64,000 nucleotides of DNA from Cytophagales bacterium (GCA_033344775.1 JAWPMT010000006.1:62001-126000), one strand, 5' to 3'; counted from the stretch's first letter, positions 46,395 through 55,188 are shown. Numbers and translations are program-made. Notes: generated from the letters alone by a model not told the origin.

Positions 46395-47459
46395 CTAAGC
46401 CAACTCCTTACCTTCCAACGTGGCTTTGTAGGTATCGATCCTGTTGTGCATTACCTTGAACCATAAAGGCGGAACCAATGATAACAGCATCATTCCAGGA
46501 TATCCTGTAGGCATCTGTGGGCTTTGATCGAAATGACGCAGGATCTGATACGGTCGATTGGCCTGGAAGTGGTGGTCTGAATGTCGAGACAATTCCAATA
46601 AAACGAGGCGACCTAATGGATGATTGGAATTCCAGGAATGAATAGGCAACGTTCTTTCGTAGCGATTTCCCTTCATCTTGCGCTGCAGTCCATAGTGTTC
46701 GATGTAATTCACCGTCTCTAACTGCATGAATCCTATGGACGCTCCTAACAGAAATAACAACATGACCTGAATACCCAGGAAATAGCCGATGACTCCTACA
46801 AGTAATAGTTGAATGAGCTGAAATCGCAGCATTTCATTGTGTATGGTCCAATACCCATGATTGGCTTTGGTCAATTTCTCTCCTTCCAGTTTCCAGGCAG
46901 ATGTCCAACTTCCCATGATCGTACGGAAGTAAAACGCGTAGATAGACTCACCATATCGACTAGAAGCCGGGTCTTGATGTGTAGCGACATTTCTATGATG
47001 GCCGCGATTGTGCTCGATGAAGAAGTGCATGTACAGAGCGGTCATCAGCAAAAGCTTACTCATGAATTGCTCATGTTTGGTACTTCTGTGTCCCAATTCG
47101 TGCGCATTGTTGATCGAAACTCCCGCATTCATGCCATAGGCCAAGGTCAAGCCAAGGTATTCGTGCCAGGGTAATCCCGGTATGCTGACCTTAAACAGGA
47201 AATATCCTAAAATGAAAAATTGCGTGGGGACTAATCCGTACAACATCCAGTCATAAAAGCGATCATGACGGGCCAACTCTTCTTCGGCCTGATCCATATT
47301 TTCGGTGGAACCCGTAGTGAATAACTCCAGAAATGGAAGTAAACCGAAGGCGTAGATGATGGCGATGTAGCTGTACCAGCCTCCTAAATAAAGGGACAAC
47401 AAGACCATGAAAGGCATACTATAGGCCGCTGCGTACTTCAAATATCGATAGCTCATCAT
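46395..47459 (-). CDS. AlkB-type alkane 1-monooxygenase family protein
   Basis: 354 aa integral-membrane diiron enzyme. All histidine boxes are intact: HELGHRSTKHE at 120-130, EHNRGHH at 149-155, the family marker NYIEHYG at 251-257 and RHSDHH at 292-297. Six membrane helices fit residues 8-110 and 205-250. These enzymes hydroxylate terminal methyl groups of alkanes, using electrons from rubredoxin; no rubredoxin or reductase gene is in the window. A TetR regulator lies 263 nt upstream on the same strand and may control it. Natural substrate could be an alkane or another alkyl chain. Confidence 0.92.
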   Translation of the reverse strand: MMSYRYLKYAAAYSMPFMVLLSLYLGGWYSYIAIIYAFGLLPFLELFTTGSTENMDQAEEELARHDRFYDWMLYGLVPTQFFILGYFLFKVSIPGLPWHEYLGLTLAYGMNAGVSINNAHELGHRSTKHEQFMSKLLLMTALYMHFFIEHNRGHHRNVATHQDPASSRYGESIYAFYFRTIMGSWTSAWKLEGEKLTKANHGYWTIHNEMLRFQLIQLLLVGVIGYFLGIQVMLLFLLGASIGFMQLETVNYIEHYGLQRKMKGNRYERTLPIHSWNSNHPLGRLVLLELSRHSDHHFQANRPYQILRHFDQSPQMPTGYPGMMLLSLVPPLWFKVMHNRIDTYKATLEGKELA

Positions 47460-47722
47460 TCTTGGATATTATTAGGTTACCTCGAAAGTAAGTTAGTCGA
47501 CGGGTAGTTTTTAATCGGTATCCGTCTAAATGTAGTTATTAGGTTGAGCAGTTCAATTACATAGAATCAAGTAAAAAAATGCTCGAGATAGTTATCGGGA
47601 GGTGAGCAATAATAGTCCCACATAAAAGTTTAAAGAACTTTTGAAATTTGATCACCAGATCAATTGTATTTCCTCTCTTGATCCTATCTCTCTAAAAACA
47701 TATTAACTCAATAACTTTTTAC

Positions 47723-48256
47723 TCACTGAATATGCCGAGTCAGGCCTCTTAGTTCCTCGATGTAATTTCTGAGCCACGTTAATGAAAGATTGGATTCCTG
47801 GATTCGAAGCAAAAAGTTATCACTTACCAGATTCAATAGTGCGGTAGAGAACAGTTGCTTCTGCTCAATTCCCAGTGCTTCACTTAGTTTTCCAAGCAAA
47901 GGCGTCTGCACATACGCAAAAGCCTGATCATAGTATGATTTATACGCCTCACCTTCCGCCAACTTGAGCTGTTTTTGAAACAAGAAATTCTTCTTATATT
48001 CAAGGATGATGTTGAGGACATCCGGATCCAGTTTTTCTGCTTCTGCCATTTTTCCTCCAACTGTCTTTGAAGTATCCAGATGTAATTGAAGGATATCGGA
48101 TTTCAGTACTTGTAGCTCCCCGAAGAAGTGATAGAAGGAAGACTTATTTCGGTTGAGGTCCCTGGCAATGGCTTCTACGGTAAGACCTGGCTCCCCATGT
48201 ACAGCAAACCGTTGATAGCCCGCCTCAATCCAAATGAGTTTCTTATCTCCTTTCAC
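47723..48256 (-). CDS. TetR/AcrR-family transcriptional regulator
   Basis: 177 aa. N-terminal helix-turn-helix at about 8-52 (IEAGYQRFAVHGEPGLTVEAIARDLNRNKSSFYHFFG in parts), followed by an all-helical ligand-binding domain. The gene sits between the aquaporin gene and alkB, all on the minus strand; alkB is the likeliest target but no operator was found. No ligand can be inferred. Confidence 0.85.
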   Translation of the reverse strand: MKGDKKLIWIEAGYQRFAVHGEPGLTVEAIARDLNRNKSSFYHFFGELQVLKSDILQLHLDTSKTVGGKMAEAEKLDPDVLNIILEYKKNFLFQKQLKLAEGEAYKSYYDQAFAYVQTPLLGKLSEALGIEQKQLFSTALLNLVSDNFLLRIQESNLSLTWLRNYIEELRGLTRHIQ

Positions 48257-48403
48257 AACCTAAGAGAGTTTGAAATTGCTAAATGAAGAATCATTTAAAA
48301 GCGTCATTGCGGAATTATTCAGCTTAAATCCTAAACAGCCGAAAAATCTCCCTGCAATCTCTTTCACGCTTTTTCCTTTAATAAATATGGATTAATGTGG
48401 CTC

Positions 48404-49114
48404 TTATTTCAATAACAAATAAAGTCCCGCCGCGATCGCTGACCCGATCATTGGTCCTATGGCTGGAATCCAGGAATAAGACCAATCACTATCACCTTTG
48501 TTCTCGACAGGCAGCAATTGATGCATGATCCTTGGACCAAGATCCCGCGCCGGATTGATCGCGTAACCTGTTGTTCCCCCAAGTGCCAATCCGATGACAG
48601 TTACCAACAAGGCCACTGGCAATACATCCAATGAACCCAGGGATCCATTTTCAGCTCCTGTGATGTAGAAAATCCCAAAAATTAACGCGAAAGTCCCAAC
48701 GATCTCGGAGAACAAATTGCTGGTCTTATTTCTGATCGCCGGCGCTGTGCAAAAAGTGGCTCGTTTGGCTTCCTGATCTTCGGTAATTGCGTAGTGTGGT
48801 CGGTGCATCAACCAAACCGTAGATGTTCCTAGCATCGCTCCGATGAACTGACAGATGATGTATCCCGGGACTAATGTCCATTCAAAACTACCGATGAGCG
48901 CGAAACCGAGTGTTACAGCCGGATTTAAGTGCGCTCCTGAATAGGGTGCAGCGATATAAGCCCCTGTAAAAACTGACAATCCCCATGCCAGGGTAATCAC
49001 TATCCATCCGGAATCATGGCCTTTTGTTCCTTTAAGTACCACGTTGGCCACTACACCATTGCCCAGCAGGATCAACATGAACGTTCCGACTATTTCCGCG
49101 ACATATGGGGTCAT
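48404..49114 (-). CDS. Aquaglyceroporin (MIP family)
   Basis: 236 aa from ATG at 49114 (MTPYVAEIVGTFMLILLGNG); an in-frame start further up at 49282 would add a polar 56-residue extension that overlaps the divergent gene. Both pore motifs are present: NPA at 64-66 (GAHLNPAVT) and NPARD at 187-191 (TTGYAINPARDLGPR). The Asp after the second NPAR is typical of glycerol-conducting members (GlpF) rather than water-only aquaporins. It facilitates passive uptake of glycerol and small uncharged solutes, possibly including arsenite. No glpK or glpD nearby. Confidence 0.93.
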   Translation of the reverse strand: MTPYVAEIVGTFMLILLGNGVVANVVLKGTKGHDSGWIVITLAWGLSVFTGAYIAAPYSGAHLNPAVTLGFALIGSFEWTLVPGYIICQFIGAMLGTSTVWLMHRPHYAITEDQEAKRATFCTAPAIRNKTSNLFSEIVGTFALIFGIFYITGAENGSLGSLDVLPVALLVTVIGLALGGTTGYAINPARDLGPRIMHQLLPVENKGDSDWSYSWIPAIGPMIGSAIAAGLYLLLK

Positions 49115-49194
49115 CTTTTTAGGTTTTTTGAGATTGTAAAAATTGGAGGGAAGATACTCATTTTTGAATGTTTTAAATTGCTGCAAAAAGATTG

Positions 49195-49542
49195 ATGATG
49201 CAAAAATTTGGTTGGTTCCTGTTCTCTTTCCTGTTTGTCGCTTTTGCGCAGGCTCAGGAAATGTCAGCTGAGACGCGTGCAAGATTCATCAAAGATCAGG
49301 ACCAGTACCTTAACAGCCTCAACATGAACCTGGACCAGCGCAGAGATTACCAGGTCATTACCATCAAATATGAAAAGCAAAACATGGCTGCGCAGCGAGC
49401 AGGACTGATAGGAGGTGCACTTAAGTCTAAACTGAAGAATATCCGAAAAGCAAAAGATGCGGACATGAAACGCATCCTGAATAAATATCAATTCAAACTC
49501 TACCTAAAGCGGCAAAAAGAAATCGACAATAACTATGAGTAA
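49195..49542 (+). CDS. Small secreted protein of unknown function
   Basis: 115 aa from ATG at 49195 (ATG at 49198 equally possible; an in-frame TTG at 49192 is unlikely). Signal peptide MMQKFGWFLFSFLFVAFAQA, then a charged, helical mature part (AETRARFIKDQDQYLNSLNMN) ending IDNNYE. Helical, Lys/Arg-rich layout recalls small periplasmic LTXXQ/Spy-like proteins, a weak resemblance only. The stop overlaps the next start by 8 nt. Confidence 0.65.
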   Translation: MMQKFGWFLFSFLFVAFAQAQEMSAETRARFIKDQDQYLNSLNMNLDQRRDYQVITIKYEKQNMAAQRAGLIGGALKSKLKNIRKAKDADMKRILNKYQFKLYLKRQKEIDNNYE

Positions 49543-49957
49543 TGTAAACCCTTTCCACCTTGCCATACCTGTCAAAGAGATCGTTGAAACGCGTGCTTTC
49601 TATCGTGATATCATGGGGTGCAGCGAAGGTCGCAGCAGTGATCATTGGGTGGATTTCGATTTTTTCGGGCATCAATTGGTCATTCATCAAGTTCCTCAAA
49701 AGGACGAAGAAGCTGCCTCTAATCCTGTCGATGGACATGCTGTTCCGGTTCCGCACTTTGGGGTAGTGCTCGATTGGGATGATTGGCAAAACCTCGCTGA
49801 TAAGCTACAAGCCAAAAAGATGGATTTCGTGATTGAGCCCTACATTCGCTTTAAAGGGCAACCCGGCGAACAAGCCACCATGTTTTTCAAGGATCCTTCG
49901 GGCAATGCACTGGAGTTCAAAGCCTTCAAAGATATGGGTCAGCTTTTTGCGAAGTGA
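49535..49957 (+). CDS. VOC-family (glyoxalase/bleomycin resistance-like) protein
   Basis: 140 aa, one pair of beta-alpha-beta-beta-beta modules. Putative metal ligands are H8 (FHLAIPVKE), H51 (FFGHQLVIHQ) and E127 (DPSGNALEFKAF). Related proteins are dioxygenases, isomerases or resistance proteins; the substrate is unknown. It overlaps the preceding gene by 8 nt (ATGAGTAA), implying coupled translation. Confidence 0.85.
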   Translation: MSNVNPFHLAIPVKEIVETRAFYRDIMGCSEGRSSDHWVDFDFFGHQLVIHQVPQKDEEAASNPVDGHAVPVPHFGVVLDWDDWQNLADKLQAKKMDFVIEPYIRFKGQPGEQATMFFKDPSGNALEFKAFKDMGQLFAK

Positions 49958-50202
49958 TTTCATGTCAGTCTGAGCATTTCTTTTGAGCGTCTACGTGACC
50001 CGGCCATTCCCAGCTGTTTCAAGCCTATGAAACTTTGATTGTAATATTTTAAGTGTCAGGAATCTCAATCAACGCTCAATTACTCCTTCAAAAAAGATTA
50101 AGATTCCCCTACGATCAAAAATGAAAATTCTAGAAATATAGAATACACTGTGATCCGGGGATTACGTCATGAATTCCGAGCTCAATACAATTAAAGACTT
50201 CT

Positions 50203-50219
50203 TATCTTTATCAAAGATA
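50203..50219. promoter_or_regulatory. Palindrome in the promoter of the gene at 50230
   Basis: TATCTTT-ATC-AAAGATA, perfect 7-bp arms, centred 19 nt before the start codon. Its left half, TATCTTTA, resembles a -7 box, so a bound repressor would block initiation. Purely sequence-based. Confidence 0.3.
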
Positions 50220-50229
50220 TCATTACAAC

Positions 50230-50508
50230 ATGCAACCCGATCCAAAACACGAAAAGACGATCCGAAGAATAAAATACGCTGAAGAGATCTTCAATACGGC
50301 CGTTTACTACTTCGCGGCATACATGGTTTTTATCTACTGGCTGGACATGGCCTTTTGGGTAGCATTTCCTACCTGTATCCTGTGTTTCATTTTCTCAGTA
50401 GCCATGAAACAGGTAGAAAAGCCGATTATTGAGCGATTGGTGAGGCCTTTTATAAAGGATAAGATACCTTCTGATAATAATCAGAATTCATCGGCAAATA
50501 TCGATTGA
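50230..50508 (+). CDS. Small two-helix membrane protein
   Basis: 92 aa. A charged N terminus (MQPDPKHEKTIRRIKYAEEI) is followed by two hydrophobic helices (about 22-40 and 44-60, VAFPTCILCFIFSVAM), then a polar tail ending SSANID. No family recognised. The palindromic repeat motif begins right after its stop. Confidence 0.6.
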   Translation: MQPDPKHEKTIRRIKYAEEIFNTAVYYFAAYMVFIYWLDMAFWVAFPTCILCFIFSVAMKQVEKPIIERLVRPFIKDKIPSDNNQNSSANID

Positions 50509-50593
50509 CGCACAATGACGGCTCCTTAAGAATTCGGCAAGCAGCATGCCAAAAGATTACCGCTGGTTCTTTTCAGAAGCCTTCGCAATGACG
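50509..50593. repeat. Repeat related to the 31.5-kb element
   Basis: Two copies of CAATGACG (50513-50520 and 50586-50593) flank 65 nt; the first is followed by GCTCC, matching CAATGACGGTCC in the 31463-31600 element, and the complement of the right end reads GTCATTGCGAAGG like the other's left end (GTCACTGCGAAGG). Located at the 3' end of a gene and non-coding. Confidence 0.45.
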
Positions 50594-50606
50594 TATATCT
50601 ATAAAA

Positions 50607-51599
50607 CTAGCCATTCTTGGGCTTATACTTCGACTTCCTGAAAATCTTGTTATGATCTGTTTCTGCTAACAGGTCCTGTAATGTCACGCTTTTGTTCTGG
50701 TCCATATAAGCCTGGACGATTTCCCAACCCAGGTATGCACCAACCCGTCCAGGGCAATTTTTGCTAATTTCCTGAATGCTTGGCCTTTCACCCAGAAACT
50801 TCTGTTTCATCATTTCTTCTGTGTTATACAGCAGGTCATTTTCAATGAGATTCGCCCAGATGATCTCTCTGTTGTCAACAACATTTTTCATTTGGACTGG
50901 GTCGTATCCGATGATCAAAGAATCAGGCGTACAAGGCAATAATTGACCTGTGAAGTACATCACCTTCCCGATATCAATCATTTCCGAAAGCAGGGTGTTT
51001 TCCTTCCCAAGCTCCGAATAACTGGAAGCAATGAATTTGGCAATTCCTGGCACAACATGTCGCTGGGTATATCTCGTTTGAATGTACGCCGGTAGTTGTA
51101 TAGGCTTGAAAGTCGCTTCTGGGCCAATGAAAAAGTCCAGGCCTACGATAATTGACTGATCACTCACATACATATCATTGTACAGGCCGGTCACCATGGT
51201 TTTCACTACAGGAAGTTGTTCTTGTGGGTAATAATGATTGAGCCAGGTATAAAGCGTCTGCAAATCACTTTCGAAATTTTCAGCGTTCGCCTCGAAAGCT
51301 GCTATGGCTTCAGTATACAGCGTATCCAAATACGGATCATCGACCAATTGGAACATTCGGCCTGCAAGCACATCCGTAGTTGGGTACTGATCGCTGTGCA
51401 AAAATTTCAAGGCTATGTCCTCCTGCTCTTCCAGAAAACTGGTGACTTCTTCCGCGTTTTTGCAATTGAAAAGCTGCCCTTCCGTTCTGACAATGGTCAA
51501 ATTGATTTTTTCCTCGGGCTCAGCAGGTGTTTCCCTACAAGTTTGTTGTTCACAGGATAGTGATAAAAGGCCCAGAAAAATGAGCTGAACTAATCGCAT
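50607..51599 (-). CDS. gldB: Gliding motility lipoprotein GldB
   Basis: 330 aa from ATG at 51599, giving a lipoprotein signal (MRLVQLIFLGLLSLSC, C16); the frame is open upstream to 51713 but that would hide the signal. GldB features include DDPYLDTLYTEA, GLDFFIGPEATF, LPAYIQTRY and the C-terminal GRVGAYLGWEIVQAYM. GldB is needed for gliding in Flavobacterium and supports stability of the GldKLMN type IX machinery. The neighbouring plus-strand barrel gene is divergent, 49 nt away. Confidence 0.9.
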   Translation of the reverse strand: MRLVQLIFLGLLSLSCEQQTCRETPAEPEEKINLTIVRTEGQLFNCKNAEEVTSFLEEQEDIALKFLHSDQYPTTDVLAGRMFQLVDDPYLDTLYTEAIAAFEANAENFESDLQTLYTWLNHYYPQEQLPVVKTMVTGLYNDMYVSDQSIIVGLDFFIGPEATFKPIQLPAYIQTRYTQRHVVPGIAKFIASSYSELGKENTLLSEMIDIGKVMYFTGQLLPCTPDSLIIGYDPVQMKNVVDNREIIWANLIENDLLYNTEEMMKQKFLGERPSIQEISKNCPGRVGAYLGWEIVQAYMDQNKSVTLQDLLAETDHNKIFRKSKYKPKNG

Positions 51600-51648
51600 A
51601 ACTCCGTAATTTTGAAGCCCAAAGGTATAACTACAGTATTTCATTTTT

Positions 51649-52287
51649 ATGAAAAGATTCTTTTCAGTTTTTGTCTTCCTTCTTGTGGTCCAAATCGCGT
51701 TCGGACAGGTCAAATTGGGATTAAAGTTTTCTCCCCTACTTTCCTTGAATCAGGTGGAATTGATTTCCGATACACTGGATATGGAAAACGCCTCCTCCAC
51801 CGCCCGGTTTTCACTGGGTCTGGTAGTAGATAAACAATTTACGGACACTTATTATTTTAGTACGGGTCTGATAATTATGCCAAAACGTGTTGGGATCAAC
51901 ATCATTCCTGAAAATGGAGGTACAACTCCTAATACCTTTGAAGCGTACAATTTGCAATACCTGCAGATCCCAGTCACGCTAAAGCTGTACACCAATGAGA
52001 TCCAACCGGATCTTTCGATCTTCTTTCAGGTAGGTGGTTCACTTGAACTCAAAGTGGATGATCGCCCCAAAGATGAAGATTATGTCCTGATCGAAAAATT
52101 TAATCCATTAGATATTGGAGCCATGCTCGGAGCGGGTGCGGAATATCGGATTGGCATCAACACCATCCTTTTCGGAGGTTTCAGCTATCAGCAGGGATTG
52201 ATCAACGTAGTGAACGAGACGCGCGACAACATCGACCTTACGATCAAAAATTCTGTTATCACACTTGATTTGGGGATCAAGTTTTAG
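51649..52287 (+). CDS. Outer-membrane beta-barrel protein
   Basis: 212 aa with signal peptide (MKRFFSVFVFLLVVQIAFG). Eight-strand OmpA/PorT-like barrel pattern: GLKFSPLLSL, YFSTGLIIMPKR, LQYLQIPVTLKLY, ISIFFQVGGS-like segment, GAGAEYRIGINTILFGGFSY and a C-terminal LDLGIKF ending in Phe. Lying divergent from gldB, it could be connected with gliding/type IX secretion (PorT is such a barrel), but that is inference. Confidence 0.75.
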   Translation: MKRFFSVFVFLLVVQIAFGQVKLGLKFSPLLSLNQVELISDTLDMENASSTARFSLGLVVDKQFTDTYYFSTGLIIMPKRVGINIIPENGGTTPNTFEAYNLQYLQIPVTLKLYTNEIQPDLSIFFQVGGSLELKVDDRPKDEDYVLIEKFNPLDIGAMLGAGAEYRIGINTILFGGFSYQQGLINVVNETRDNIDLTIKNSVITLDLGIKF

Positions 52288-52300
52288 AAGCTCAGCCGAA

Positions 52301-52330
52301 CTAATCAGATTACTTAAGTAATCTGATTAG
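52301..52330. repeat. Perfect 30-bp palindrome between convergent genes
   Basis: The right half (AAGTAATCTGATTAG) is the exact complement of the left half. It lies 14 nt after the barrel stop and 20 nt before the RNase G stop. No T-tract follows. A closely related sequence lies at 61269-61291, also between convergent genes. Confidence 0.6.
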
Positions 52331-52349
52331 TGTCTCGCTGCGCTCAGGT

Positions 52350-53900
52350 TTAAACCTGAATCAACTCGCCATTCGAGTTGACGAAATTATATTCTGTGAT
52401 GGCCAGGGAAGAATCCTCCACCATGTTGACCCATTTAAAGTACTTCAGGAACCACTTCACACGTATCGAGTAGACGCCTCTTGTGAAATACGCATACACA
52501 TAAGGGTGTAGTGACACAGTTAGCTTCTTCTCGTTTTGTTTAGTGAGGAAATACTTGATGGTTTCTTCGATCTGATCTGCGATGGCAATGGTCGCTGTAA
52601 TATTCCCAGATCCGTTACAAGTAGGACAAACTTCCTTGGTCGCAATATTTAGCTCTGGACGTACACGTTGACGTGTGATCTGCATCAAGCCAAACTTCGA
52701 TAGCGGGAGTATGGTGTGCTTTGATCGGTCACCTTCCATTTCCTGCTTCACGCGTTGGAAAACTTTTTTCTTGTTTTCCACTTTACGCATGTCAATAAAG
52801 TCGATAACGATGATGCCACCCATGTCCCGCAATCTCAATTGACGGGCAATTTCCTTGGCTGCCTCCAGGTTGACGGTCAATGCAGTTGCCTCTTGATCGT
52901 CTTCTCGATTGGACTTATTACCACTGTTAACATCAATCACATGGAGTGCTTCCGTGTGCTCAATGATGAGGTATCCTCCATTAGCAATACTTACAGACTT
53001 ACCAAAAGAAGTCTTCAACTGACGTTCAACTCCATAAGATTCAAAAATCTTTACCTTGGAATTGTATTGCTTCAGGATCTTTTCTTTATCTGGGGCGATG
53101 GTTTGCACATAGCCTTTGATCTCCTGAAAAAGATCTTTGTCATCAACAATGATATTGTCGAAAGATTCATTCAGTACATCACGAAGGATCGAGTTGGCAC
53201 GGCTTACTTCGCCGATCACCTTGTCGCGCACTTTGGCCCTTTTCAGGTTTTTGATGCCTTCCTTCCAGATGTTAATCAGATTGGAGAGATCCGTATCCAA
53301 CTCCTTCACATCCTTACCCTGTGCGACCGTTCTGATGATCACACCAAAGTTCTCCGGCTTGATGGAGTTGATCAGACGAGCAAGACGTTTTCGCTCAGCT
53401 GAATCGGTTATTTTTTTTGAAACGCTTACCGCGTTTGAGAAGGGTACCAATACAATGTACCTTCCCGCAATGGACAACTCACATGAGAGTCGAGGCCCTT
53501 TTGTAGAAATAGGTTCTTTTACGACCTGTACCAGAATTTTCTGGTTACGGGTCAATACCTGGCTGATCTTACCAAACTTGTTAATGTCTGGCTCGTGTGA
53601 AAATCCGGTTAGTTTATGGGTAGCGTTCTTTTTGTTAAGAACGAGTTTCGTAAACTTATTGAGGGACTGGACCTGGGGTCCAAGATCTAAGTAGTGTAAA
53701 AAAGCATCTTTTTCAAAGCCTATGTCAATGAACGCAGCATTGAGGCCCTGAACTACTTTTTTTACACTACCCAGGTATATATCGCCAACGTTGAATTGAT
53801 TTCCACCATCTTCTTCGTGGAACTCAATTAACTTTTTATCCTTAAGAAGAGCAATTCGACATCCGTTTTGAGTTGAACCAATGATTAGTTCGTTACTCAC
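52350..53900 (-). CDS. rng: Ribonuclease E/G family protein
   Basis: 516 aa endoribonuclease for rRNA maturation and mRNA decay. S1 RNA-binding domain at about 35-125, catalytic DNase-I-like region with the metal-binding HVIDVNSGNKS (about 326-336) and MGGIIVIDFIDMR (about 363-375), and the CPTCNGSG zinc-link near 408. RNase G-like in size, lacking the degradosome scaffold of RNase E. Directly upstream on the same strand, 24 nt away, is the tiny mS38-like gene. Confidence 0.96.
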   Translation of the reverse strand: MSNELIIGSTQNGCRIALLKDKKLIEFHEEDGGNQFNVGDIYLGSVKKVVQGLNAAFIDIGFEKDAFLHYLDLGPQVQSLNKFTKLVLNKKNATHKLTGFSHEPDINKFGKISQVLTRNQKILVQVVKEPISTKGPRLSCELSIAGRYIVLVPFSNAVSVSKKITDSAERKRLARLINSIKPENFGVIIRTVAQGKDVKELDTDLSNLINIWKEGIKNLKRAKVRDKVIGEVSRANSILRDVLNESFDNIIVDDKDLFQEIKGYVQTIAPDKEKILKQYNSKVKIFESYGVERQLKTSFGKSVSIANGGYLIIEHTEALHVIDVNSGNKSNREDDQEATALTVNLEAAKEIARQLRLRDMGGIIVIDFIDMRKVENKKKVFQRVKQEMEGDRSKHTILPLSKFGLMQITRQRVRPELNIATKEVCPTCNGSGNITATIAIADQIEETIKYFLTKQNEKKLTVSLHPYVYAYFTRGVYSIRVKWFLKYFKWVNMVEDSSLAITEYNFVNSNGELIQV

Positions 53901-53923
53901 GTTAGATCGGATTTAAAAGTCTA

Positions 53924-54013
53924 TTACTTCTTCTTGTGTCTGTTTTTTCTCAATCTTTTCTTTCGCTTGTGAGTAGCGATCTTATGTCTTTTTCTTTTCT
54001 TACCGCAAGGCAT
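53924..54013 (-). CDS. 29-residue mS38/COX24-like ribosome-associated protein
   Basis: MPCGKKRKRHKIATHKRKKR, then LRKNRHKKK. Almost entirely Lys/Arg/His. This matches the conserved AURKAIP1/COX24-domain miniprotein of Bacteroidota, related to mitochondrial ribosomal protein mS38 and mycobacterial bS22, which sits in the decoding region of the small subunit. Gene lies 24 nt before rng. Basic residues and the KRKRHK...THKRKKR core make this confident despite its size. Confidence 0.85.
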   Translation of the reverse strand: MPCGKKRKRHKIATHKRKKRLRKNRHKKK

Positions 54014-54047
54014 AATTTCTCAATTTTTTGTGTTAAACAACTATATT

Positions 54048-54827
54048 CTAATTTCTTGATAGATACTCCCTTGATGCTTGTCTTACCGCCGGGTCAGCTG
54101 ATTCTGCATTAGAAACTTCCGTGAACATTTGATTGGCTTCTGCCACACGGCCTGTTTCGAGATATGAAACACCTAAATACAGTTTCGCTTCAAAATCTGA
54201 GCTATCCATAGAAACCAAATTCTCAAACCGATCCACGGCCCGCTGAAATTGGCCGGATTGGATCGACAAAAGACCGAGGTTGATTAGCGCCTCTCTATTA
54301 TTTGGATCATCTGCTACGATTTCCCTTAATACCTGAATACCCGACATGGGATTTTCCGTGGTGACTAAAGTCATCGCCAATTTATTTTTTAAAGACAGGT
54401 CATTGGGTTTGGCTTCTAACAGGGATTCGATTAAAGGTCTCAATCGTACTGCCTGTATCGAAGCTTCGTCTCCTGAACCTGCTCGCTCAAAAATTCTGTA
54501 AAGTATTTCTACAGCTTTCTCCTTGGTAATCAAAGAACTATCTCGCTCCAGCATCGCCTCCGAAACCTGGCGTGCACTATCGAGCAGGCCGTATTTCAGG
54601 AAGTATTTTGCTAAAGAGTCCGCAAAGTTACTGGATTTTTCTTTCTCGGACGAAGCAATCAACTCCTTTAAGGAGGATATGGCTTGTGCATCCGTCGATG
54701 TGATCTCGAAATCGTGGGTTTCTACTGCCGTCTCAGCGTCATTTTCAACAACCACGCGAGGCAGCTGATAAAGCCCCAAGACCAGAATAATACCAAATAC
54801 GGATATAAGGATTTGAGGTTTTTTCAT
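54048..54827 (-). CDS. Membrane-anchored TPR protein
   Basis: 259 aa. N-terminal membrane anchor (ILISVFGIILVLGLYQLP, about 5-22), then helical TPR repeats, clearest at NREALINLGLLSIQSGQFQRAV (about 182-203) and FEAKLYLGVSYLETGRVAEA. Anchored facing the periplasm and probably a scaffold. Lies between the mS38-like gene and HU, all minus strand. Confidence 0.83.
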   Translation of the reverse strand: MKKPQILISVFGIILVLGLYQLPRVVVENDAETAVETHDFEITSTDAQAISSLKELIASSEKEKSSNFADSLAKYFLKYGLLDSARQVSEAMLERDSSLITKEKAVEILYRIFERAGSGDEASIQAVRLRPLIESLLEAKPNDLSLKNKLAMTLVTTENPMSGIQVLREIVADDPNNREALINLGLLSIQSGQFQRAVDRFENLVSMDSSDFEAKLYLGVSYLETGRVAEANQMFTEVSNAESADPAVRQASREYLSRN

Positions 54828-54848
54828 TGCTTCAGGGCATGAGCCCCC

Positions 54849-55142
54849 TTATTTCCGAAGCTTCGAGCTATTCTTGATCTTCTCAGTAAAGATCTTGGAA
54901 GGCTTAAAACTCGGGACAAAATGTTCCGCTATTTCCATTGCCGTATTCTTAGAGATATTCCGTGCGATCTTTTTCGCCCGTTTTTTATTGATAAAGCTTC
55001 CAAAACCACGCACATAGATGTTCTCTCCATCTGCCATGGAATTCTTCACGACTGTAAAGAAGGCTTCTACCGTTACCTGGACATCTGCTTTATCGATTCC
55101 AGTCTTCTCCGCTATTTCCGTTATTACGTCCGCTTTCGTCAC
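54849..55142 (-). CDS. hup: HU-family DNA-binding protein
   Basis: 97 aa nucleoid protein. The start is GTG at 55142, the only choice since a stop immediately precedes it. The N-terminal dimer helices (TKADVITEIAEKTG), the GFGSF motif (46-50) and the beta-arm (KKRAKKIARNI...VPSFKPS) are complete. It is divergent from mutY. A 17-nt palindrome overlaps its -7 box, suggesting autoregulation. Confidence 0.94.
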   Translation of the reverse strand: MTKADVITEIAEKTGIDKADVQVTVEAFFTVVKNSMADGENIYVRGFGSFINKKRAKKIARNISKNTAMEIAEHFVPSFKPSKIFTEKIKNSSKLRK

Positions 55143-55171
55143 TTAGAGTATGTTTTAAAAGATCTTGCCAT

Positions 55172-55188
55172 TTTTGGCGACGCCAAAA
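55172..55188. promoter_or_regulatory. 17-nt palindrome in the hup/mutY divergent promoter
   Basis: TTTTGGCG-A-CGCCAAAA, perfect. It overlaps a minus-strand -7 box TAATTTTG (55184-55191) that precedes hup by 42 nt. A bound protein would block hup transcription. Confidence 0.5.

Noticed and set aside
48404-49282. Longer start for the aquaporin at 49282
   Set aside because: It would add 56 polar residues, overlap the divergent secreted-protein gene and bury the usual MIP N terminus at 49114.
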